This document shows, one piece after another, positions 1-3,939 of a stretch of 5,710 nt of DNA. The DNA is from GCA-003244245 sp032230565 (GTDB lineage: Bacteria > Actinomycetota > Actinomycetes > Mycobacteriales > Pseudonocardiaceae). Where the stretch lies: positions 1 through 5,710 of the forward strand of contig JAVXWL010000007.1 of assembly GCA_032230565.1 (NCBI GenBank), written 5' to 3'. The first letter of the stretch is position 1; every line of letters starts with the position of its first letter. The notes beneath the pieces were generated by a model that saw nothing but the letters and a program-made list of their open reading frames with translations, had not been told where the DNA came from and did not search any database. A program made the position numbers and the translations under genes.

Positions 1-796
1 GGGTATCCAGGCGGCCGAGTTCACCCCGACGCTCGACGAGCGGGCCACCTGCCTAGGCCAGTGGGGGCTGCGCGGGTCCCGGAGTAAGGAAGGCCCGTCC
101 TACGAGGAGCTGGTGGAAACCGAGGGCCGGCCCCGGTTGCGGTACTGGCTGGACCGGCTGACCACCGAAGGTGTGCTGGCACACGCCGCGGTGGTCTACG
201 GGTATTTCCCGGCGGTCGCCGACGGCGACGCGCTGATCGTGCTCACCGAACCCCAGCCGGACGCCGCTGAACAGTTCCGCTTCACCTTCCCCCGCCAGCG
301 CCGCGACCGCCGGCTGTGCCTGGCCGACTTCTACCGCCCCCGGGAGGCCGCGGGCAGCTCCGGCGACGTCGATGTGCTGCCGTTGCAGCTGGTCACGATG
401 GGGCAGGCGATCGCTGACTACGCGGCCGAGCTGTTCGCCAAGGACGCCTACCGCGACTACCTGGAAGTGCACGGCCTGGGCGTGCAGCTGACCGAGGCGC
501 TGGCTGAGTACTGGCACCGGCGGATCCGGGAAGAGCTTCGCTTCGCCTCGGGGGCGGTCGTCGCCGAGGAGGACCCCGCGGAGGTGGAAGAGTTCTTCAA
601 ACTCGGCTACCGCGGCGCCCGCTACTCGCTGGGCTACGGGGCCTGCCCGGAGCTGGAGGATCGTGCGAAAATCGTCGCGCTGCTGCGGCCGGATCGGATC
701 GGTGTGACGTTGTCCGAGGAGTTCCAGCTGCACCCTGAGCAGTCCACCGACGCCATCGTCGCCCACCACCCGGAAGCGAAGTACTTCAATGCCTAA
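1..796 (+). CDS. metH: Cobalamin-dependent methionine synthase, C-terminal reactivation domain (5'-partial)
   Basis: This is the last 264 residues of a much longer gene; the open frame enters from the left edge (first full codon at base 2) and stops at TAA 794-796. MetH transfers the methyl group of 5-methyltetrahydrofolate to homocysteine via methylcobalamin in the cytoplasm. The part seen is the AdoMet-binding activation domain (Met_synt_B12 family), which reductively remethylates oxidised cobalamin. Visible landmarks, numbered from base 2, are GQWGLRG near residues 19-25, LRYWLDRL near 46-53, LADF near 107-110, LTEALAEYWHRRIREEL near 163-179, and the AdoMet-binding signature RxxxGYxAxP at 207-216 (RYSLGYGACP). 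The length after that signature matches a normal MetH C-terminus, so the end is intact. The substrate domains and the cobalamin module lie outside the window. hisE begins 9 bases after the stop, suggesting cotranscription. The GTG at 113 is internal, not a start. Confidence 0.95.
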   Translation, partial: GIQAAEFTPTLDERATCLGQWGLRGSRSKEGPSYEELVETEGRPRLRYWLDRLTTEGVLAHAAVVYGYFPAVADGDALIVLTEPQPDAAEQFRFTFPRQRRDRRLCLADFYRPREAAGSSGDVDVLPLQLVTMGQAIADYAAELFAKDAYRDYLEVHGLGVQLTEALAEYWHRRIREELRFASGAVVAEEDPAEVEEFFKLGYRGARYSLGYGACPELEDRAKIVALLRPDRIGVTLSEEFQLHPEQSTDAIVAHHPEAKYFNA

Positions 797-798
797 GG
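795..798 (+). promoter_or_regulatory. Ribosome binding site of hisE (overlaps metH stop)
   Basis: AAGG at 795-798 lies seven bases before the GTG at 806 and overlaps the metH stop codon. An in-frame TGA at 803-805 directly precedes the GTG, so no earlier start in this frame is possible. The site is weak, which fits translation helped by ribosomes terminating on metH. Confidence 0.5.
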
Positions 799-805
799 CT
801 TGTGA

Positions 806-1069
806 GTGAAGACTTTCGACGAGCTGTTCGCCGAGCTCACCGAGCGGGCGCGGACGCGGCCCGGTGGCTCGGGAACGGTGGCGGCGCTGGACGACGGGGT
901 GCACGCCCAGGGAAAGAAGGTGCTCGAAGAGGCCGGCGAAGTGTGGATCGCCGCCGAGCACGAATCCGACGAACGGCTGGCGGAGGAGATCTCGCAACTG
1001 CTCTACCGGGTGCAGGTGCTCATGCTCGGCCGCGGGATCAGCACCACCGACGTCTACCGCTACCTGTGA
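806..1069 (+). CDS. hisE: Phosphoribosyl-ATP pyrophosphatase
   Basis: An 87-residue monofunctional HisE, the normal length for actinobacteria. It hydrolyses phosphoribosyl-ATP to phosphoribosyl-AMP and pyrophosphate, step two of histidine synthesis, in the cytoplasm. It belongs to the all-alpha MazG-like NTP pyrophosphohydrolase superfamily. Visible: the N-terminal FDELFAEL helix, TVAALDDGVHAQGKK at about 24-38, the metal-binding EExxE at 41-45 (EEAGE), and EEISQLLYRVQVLM at 60-73. In the second acidic motif the usual ExxD reads ExxQ (E61, Q64), which I recall also in the M. tuberculosis enzyme, so it is probably a lineage trait and not damage. HisI is not fused to it. Start GTG 806 is fixed by the TGA just upstream; stop TGA 1067-1069. 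The gene sits 9 bases after metH and 7 bases before hisG, so the three are likely cotranscribed. Overlapping frames over this stretch are shadows. Confidence 0.95.
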   Translation: MKTFDELFAELTERARTRPGGSGTVAALDDGVHAQGKKVLEEAGEVWIAAEHESDERLAEEISQLLYRVQVLMLGRGISTTDVYRYL

Positions 1070-1071
1070 GG
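1068..1071 (+). promoter_or_regulatory. Ribosome binding site of hisG
   Basis: GAGG at 1068-1071 overlaps the hisE stop TGA (1067-1069) and stands five bases before the ATG at 1077. This selects ATG 1077 as the start and rejects the much longer in-frame opening that runs back through hisE. The overlap with the stop codon indicates coupled translation of hisE and hisG. Confidence 0.65.
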
Positions 1072-1076
1072 TACCG

Positions 1077-1949
1077 ATGAGCTCGACGAATGGCGATGAC
1101 GGGACGCTGCGGGTCGCCTTGCCCAGCAAGGGAACGCTGGCCGACCCCGCCTCGGAGATGCTGAGGGAGGCGGGCTACCGGCAACGGAATGACGCCAAGG
1201 ATCTGGCCGTCATCGACACCGCCAACGACGTGGAGTTCTTCTTCCTCCGACCCCGGGACATCTCGGTCTACGTGGGTTCCGGCGAGCTGGATCTCGGTAT
1301 CACCGGTCGGGATCTGGTCTTGGACTCCGAGGCGCCGGTCATCGAGCGGCTCGCGCTCGGATTCGGCGGGTCCACCTTCCGTTACGCCGCCCCGGTCGGC
1401 CGGGACTGGAAGGTCGATGACCTGGAAGGGCTGCGCGTCGCCACCGCTTACCCCCGGCTGGTCAACGCGGACCTGGCCCGGCACGGGATTCGCGTCATCC
1501 TGATCCAGCTCGACGGCGCGGTGGAAATCTCCGTGCAGCTCGGCGTGGCCGATGCGATCGCCGACGTGGTCGGGTCCGGACGCACCCTGCGCCAGCACGG
1601 TCTGGTCGCCTTCGGAGATCCGATCTGCAAGTCCGAGGCCGTGCTCGTGGAGCGGTCCGACGCGGCGCCATCGCCGGACCGGGCGCAGCTCATCGCACGC
1701 CTTCAGGGCGTGGTGTTCGCCCAGCAGTACCTGATCCTCGACTATGACTGCCCCCGCAGCCTGCTGGACGGGGCGATCGCCATCACCCCCGGGCTGGAGT
1801 CACCGACGTTGGCTCCGCTGGCCGATCCGGACTGGGTCGCGGTCCGGGCGATGGTGCCCCGCCGAGACGCCAACCGGATCATGGACGAGCTCTCCGCGCA
1901 CGGCACCAAAGCCATCTTGGCCAGCGACATCCGCTCCTGCCGGTTGTGA
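1077..1949 (+). CDS. hisG: ATP phosphoribosyltransferase, long (regulated) form
   Basis: A 290-residue HisG that condenses ATP with PRPP to give N1-(5-phosphoribosyl)-ATP, the committed and feedback-controlled step of histidine synthesis. The first part has the two-lobed catalytic fold: LRVALPSKGTL at 11-21, GSGELDLGITGRDLV at 67-81, and RVATAYPRLVN at 120-130. The PRPP-binding segment runs from about 145 to 171, with DGAVEISVQLGVADAI followed by GSGRTL. From about residue 218 the HisG_C regulatory domain follows (YLILDYDCPRSLL, TPGLESPTLAPLADPDW, KAILASDIRSCRL), where histidine binds in the long form; hence HisZ is not expected. The length is about 6-10 residues above M. tuberculosis HisG because of a short polar N-terminal extension (SSTNGDDGT). 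ATG 1077 has GAGG five bases upstream. The gene ends 18 bases before the stop of the converging nuclease gene. Identification is very secure from near-verbatim family motifs. Confidence 0.97.
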   Translation: MSSTNGDDGTLRVALPSKGTLADPASEMLREAGYRQRNDAKDLAVIDTANDVEFFFLRPRDISVYVGSGELDLGITGRDLVLDSEAPVIERLALGFGGSTFRYAAPVGRDWKVDDLEGLRVATAYPRLVNADLARHGIRVILIQLDGAVEISVQLGVADAIADVVGSGRTLRQHGLVAFGDPICKSEAVLVERSDAAPSPDRAQLIARLQGVVFAQQYLILDYDCPRSLLDGAIAITPGLESPTLAPLADPDWVAVRAMVPRRDANRIMDELSAHGTKAILASDIRSCRL

Positions 1950-1952
1950 CCG

Positions 1953-1979
1953 CCTACTCCGCACGTCCTACTCCGCACG
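1953..1979. repeat. Tandem 13-bp direct repeat at the convergent gene junction
   Basis: CCTACTCCGCACG occurs at 1953-1965 and again, identically, at 1967-1979, with a single T between them (period 14). The copies lie between the hisG stop (1949) and the end of the minus-strand nuclease gene; the second copy contains that gene's stop codon (CTA at 1968-1970, read as TAG) and its last codons. A period of 14 shifts frame, so copy-number change here would alter the end of the nuclease. It looks like a short slippage duplication; a role is not evident. Confidence 0.85.
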
Positions 1980-2903
1980 ATCGCGCGCGGTTTCGGCGCC
2001 CGCGTCAGCCGGGTCTGGCCAGCCCGGATAGCTAGGCCCAGGATAAGGGGGCGCTGTGCCGCCGAACGCTGGGCAGCGTGACTTGTGATCGCACCAGTCG
2101 CATAGCCGGCTGGGGTTCGGGCGGAAATCCCCGCTGCGGGCGGCCCGCTGGATCGCTGACCAGATCGCGACAAGGGTGCGCTCGAAGCGGACCAGCTCCG
2201 CCTCATCAGGGGTGTAGCTCAACGCCTGCCGATCAGCCAGGTACAGCAGCCGCAGCTGGCGCGGCACCACCCCGCGGATCCGCAGCAGAACCAGCGCATA
2301 GAACTTCATCTGAAACAGCGCCTTGGCCTCGAAGAGCTCCCGCGGCGCGGCACCGGACTTGTAATCCACAACCCGGATCTCACCAGTGGCGGCAACGTCG
2401 AGCCGGTCGATGTACCCGCGCAACAGCAGAGGCTCGCCATCGACGGCATCACTGGTAGCCAGCTCAGCCTCCACCAGCAGCTCGCAAGCCTCCGGTGCTA
2501 CCAGCCGGGGATCCTCCAGCGCGAAATAGGCCTCGACGAGCGCACGCGCCGAATCAAGCCACTCGCCGAGCTCCGGATCCCCAGGGCCGGCGAACAGCTC
2601 ACCCAGTTCTGGGCTGGCGGCCAGCACGTCACGCCAGGCGAAATCGACCAGCTCACGCCCCGCTTGGGGCTCTCGCTGGTCGGCGGACAGCGCGAAGAGC
2701 CGCTCCAGCACGGTGTGCACCACGGTGCCGCGCACCTGCAACCGGCTCGGCGTCTCGGGCAGCCGGTCGACCGCTCGGAACCGGTACAGCAGCGGGCACT
2801 GCTTGAAATCCGCCGCCCGTGACGGTGACAACGCTGGACGGCGGCGCGCGACTGGACTGGTGGTGCTAATCCCGAGGGGACCGCTGGCCAGGATCTCCGT
2901 CAT
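1968..2903 (-). CDS. RecB-family PD-(D/E)XK nuclease with predicted 4Fe-4S cluster
   Basis: A 311-residue stand-alone nuclease of the Cas4/AddB/RecB type (PDDEXK_1 family), corresponding by context and sequence to M. tuberculosis Rv2119. Visible motifs: LSPSRAADFKQCPLLYRFR at 25-43, with cluster cysteine C36; RGTVVHTVLERL at 58-69, with H63 as a probable metal ligand; GYIDRLD at 163-169 (D166) and VVDYKSG at 178-184 (D180, K182), the nuclease core; QMKFYAL at 198-204, the QxxxY motif (Q198, Y202); then C268, C271 and C277 spaced C-x2-C-x5-C. C36 with the last three matches the iron-sulphur staple of AddB and Cas4. There is no helicase domain. The tail from about 281 is rich in Pro, Gly, Tyr and Trp and looks disordered. 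ATG 2903 is chosen because upstream residues do not look like the family and a TACCCT promoter element sits just before it, suggesting a leaderless mRNA. The in-frame opening up to 3101 lies over trmI. DNA substrate and cellular role are unknown; DNA repair is a guess from the family. Confidence 0.9.
   Translation of the reverse strand: MTEILASGPLGISTTSPVARRRPALSPSRAADFKQCPLLYRFRAVDRLPETPSRLQVRGTVVHTVLERLFALSADQREPQAGRELVDFAWRDVLAASPELGELFAGPGDPELGEWLDSARALVEAYFALEDPRLVAPEACELLVEAELATSDAVDGEPLLLRGYIDRLDVAATGEIRVVDYKSGAAPRELFEAKALFQMKFYALVLLRIRGVVPRQLRLLYLADRQALSYTPDEAELVRFERTLVAIWSAIQRAARSGDFRPNPSRLCDWCDHKSRCPAFGGTAPPYPGPSYPGWPDPADAGAETARDRAE
2890..2893 (+). promoter_or_regulatory. Candidate ribosome binding site for the long form of trmI
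   Basis: AGGA at 2890-2893 lies eight bases before ATG 2902. It is the only recognisable Shine-Dalgarno among the three in-frame trmI start candidates (ATG 2902, ATG 2947, GTG 2995). It also lies within the first codons of the opposite-strand nuclease gene, so its sequence may be explained by that coding duty alone. Confidence 0.4.
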
Positions 2904-3840
2904 GGCACGCAGGGTAGGCGAAGTCCCCGACAGCGACGAATCTCCGATGGCGCAGTGCGGCCGCCCGGACATCGACCTGTCACCATCAGCCTTCGTGACT
3001 CGAGCGAGCGGACCGTTCCAGCCTGGTGATCGGGTGCAGCTCACCGACCCCAAGGGACGCCGGCACACCGTGGTGCTGGAGCCTGGCGCGCACTTCCACA
3101 CCCACCGCGGTGCGGTCGCCCACGACGACCTGATCGGGCTTGCCGAGGGCAGCGTCGTGGCCTCCGCCGCGGGGACGCGCTACCTCGCGTTGCGCCCGCT
3201 GCTGAGCGACTACGTCCTGTCCATGCCGCGCGGCGCGCAGGTGATCTATCCCAAGGATGCCGCGCAGATCCTGATGTGGGGCGACATCTTCCCCGGCGCG
3301 CGGGTGCTCGAAGCCGGCGCCGGCTCGGGGGCGTTGACCTGCTCGTTGCTCCGAGCGGTCGGGGAGCGCGGCAGCGTCATCTCCTACGAGGCGCGCCCGG
3401 ACCACGCCGAGTATGCCGCGCGCAACGTCGAACGGTTCTTCGAAGCCGTGGTGCCGAACTGGCAGCTCAGGGTGGCCGACGTGGCTACCCATCCCGCCGA
3501 TCAGCCAGTGGACCGGGTCGTGCTGGACATGCTCCACCCGTGCGAACCGCTGCCCGCAGTGTCCGCGGCGCTGATTCCCGGTGGCGTGCTCACCATCTAT
3601 GTGGCCACCACCACGCAGCTGTCCCGCAGCGCCGAGGCACTTCGAGAAGCCGGCTGCTACACCGAGCCGCAGTCATGGGAGACACTGCTGCGACCCTGGC
3701 ACGTAGTCGGGCTCGCGGTCCGCCCGGAACACCGGATGGTCGCGCACACTGCGTTCCTGCTCACCGCTCGCCGGTTGGCGCAGGGCGCGGTGGCGCCCAC
3801 ACCGCAGCGCCGGCCCAGCAGGTCCAACCGGCGTCTGTAG
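2902..3840 (+). CDS. trmI: tRNA (adenine-58-N1)-methyltransferase TrmI
   Basis: TrmI transfers methyl from AdoMet to N1 of A58 in the T-loop of tRNA and works as a cytoplasmic homotetramer. The conserved protein begins with SGPFQPGDRVQLTDPKGRR (37-54 counted from ATG 2902), an N-terminal beta domain; then HTHRG (66-70), MPRGAQVIYPKDAAQI (108-123), AdoMet motif I VLEAGAGSGAL (135-145), the acidic ribose-contact YE (162-163), and VVLDML (206-211) with D209 aligning with the catalytic aspartate of Thermus TrmI. After it comes HPCEPL where mycobacterial TrmI has APWEVL, so a usual tryptophan is cysteine (C214). The C-terminal segment (PWHVVGLAVRPEHRM, HTAFLLTARRLA) is typical. The start is uncertain: ATG 2902 has AGGA eight bases upstream and gives 312 residues; GTG 2995 has no clear ribosome site but gives 281 residues, matching the 280-residue M. 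tuberculosis enzyme; ATG 2947 is intermediate. The gene diverges from the nuclease gene and is followed by arc. Confidence 0.95.
   Translation: MARRVGEVPDSDESPMAQCGRPDIDLSPSAFVTRASGPFQPGDRVQLTDPKGRRHTVVLEPGAHFHTHRGAVAHDDLIGLAEGSVVASAAGTRYLALRPLLSDYVLSMPRGAQVIYPKDAAQILMWGDIFPGARVLEAGAGSGALTCSLLRAVGERGSVISYEARPDHAEYAARNVERFFEAVVPNWQLRVADVATHPADQPVDRVVLDMLHPCEPLPAVSAALIPGGVLTIYVATTTQLSRSAEALREAGCYTEPQSWETLLRPWHVVGLAVRPEHRMVAHTAFLLTARRLAQGAVAPTPQRRPSRSNRRL
2911..2940 (-). promoter_or_regulatory. Candidate leaderless promoter of the minus-strand nuclease gene
   Basis: On the minus strand a TACCCT (-10 type TAnnnT, bases 2916 to 2911) is followed by seven bases and then the ATG whose A is base 2903. 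Eighteen bases upstream of TACCCT is TTCGTC (2940 to 2935), a weak -35. That spacing puts the transcription start on or next to the ATG, the arrangement of leaderless actinobacterial mRNAs. No Shine-Dalgarno is visible before this ATG, which agrees. If trmI starts at 2902 this promoter lies inside its coding sequence. Confidence 0.4.
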
Positions 3841-3879
3841 CGTGTCAGCGCCCGGAGTTGGTCGGCCGTTAACTCACGG

Positions 3880-3909
3880 TTCGACCGCGCCGTCCCGTAC
3901 CGTTAGTGG
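3880..3909 (+). promoter_or_regulatory. Candidate promoter of arc/mpa
   Basis: TTCGAC at 3880-3885 resembles the actinobacterial -35 TTGAC, and TAGTGG at 3904-3909 follows after 18 bases as a weak -10; TACCGT at 3898-3903 is a better TAnnnT but has no well-spaced -35. Either would leave a 5' leader of about 20-35 bases containing the Shine-Dalgarno. This is pattern matching only; no regulator site is recognised. Confidence 0.3.
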
Positions 3910-3927
3910 TCTCCAGAACCATCCGGG

Positions 3928-3934
3928 AGGAGGT
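3928..3934 (+). promoter_or_regulatory. Consensus Shine-Dalgarno of arc/mpa
   Basis: AGGAGGT at 3928-3934, preceded by GGG, is a complete match to the anti-Shine-Dalgarno and stands five bases before GTG 3940. It fixes the start of the ATPase gene and is by far the strongest ribosome site in the window, suggesting efficient translation despite the GTG start. Confidence 0.85.
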
Positions 3935-3939
3935 GCCTC

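Larger units (their letters stand above)
3841..3939 (+). other. trmI-arc intergenic region
   Basis: This 99-base non-coding gap separates the trmI stop from the arc start. It holds a palindromic GTTAAC at 3868-3873, a small inverted repeat CGGT-TCG-ACCG at 3877-3887, the candidate promoter and the strong ribosome site listed separately. I see no hairpin followed by a T run, so read-through from trmI into arc is possible. Genes that I recall between trmI and mpa in M. tuberculosis are absent here. Confidence 0.6.

Noticed and set aside
864..1076. Upstream extension of the hisG frame
   Set aside because: The added residues are Arg/Ser/Cys-rich out-of-frame translation of hisE; ATG 1077 has a ribosome site and directly precedes the conserved HisG N-terminus.
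53..1129. 358-codon open frame on the minus strand opposite metH and hisE
   Set aside because: It is antisense to two securely identified genes, is rich in Arg, Gly, Val, Gln and His as expected of a high-GC shadow frame, and shows no domain motif.
2009..2027. CCGGG/CCCGG inverted repeat about 60 bases after the hisG stop, considered as a hisG terminator
   Set aside because: It has a five-base stem with a bulge, lacks a following T run, and lies in the nuclease coding sequence, which already explains it (Pro-Gly-Trp-Pro codons).
1968..2903. Cas4 of a CRISPR system
   Set aside because: The nuclease and cysteine motifs resemble Cas4, but there are no repeats, spacers or other cas genes in the window, and the neighbours match the Rv2119 locus.
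2904..3101. 66-residue upstream extension of the minus-strand nuclease
   Set aside because: It runs antisense through the trmI 5' region, and the family similarity begins only after ATG 2903.
3808..3833. CGCCGG/CCGGCG inverted repeat at the end of trmI, considered as a terminator
   Set aside because: It has a six-base stem with a 14-base loop, no T run, and lies within the Arg/Pro-rich trmI tail; such repeats are common by chance at this GC content.
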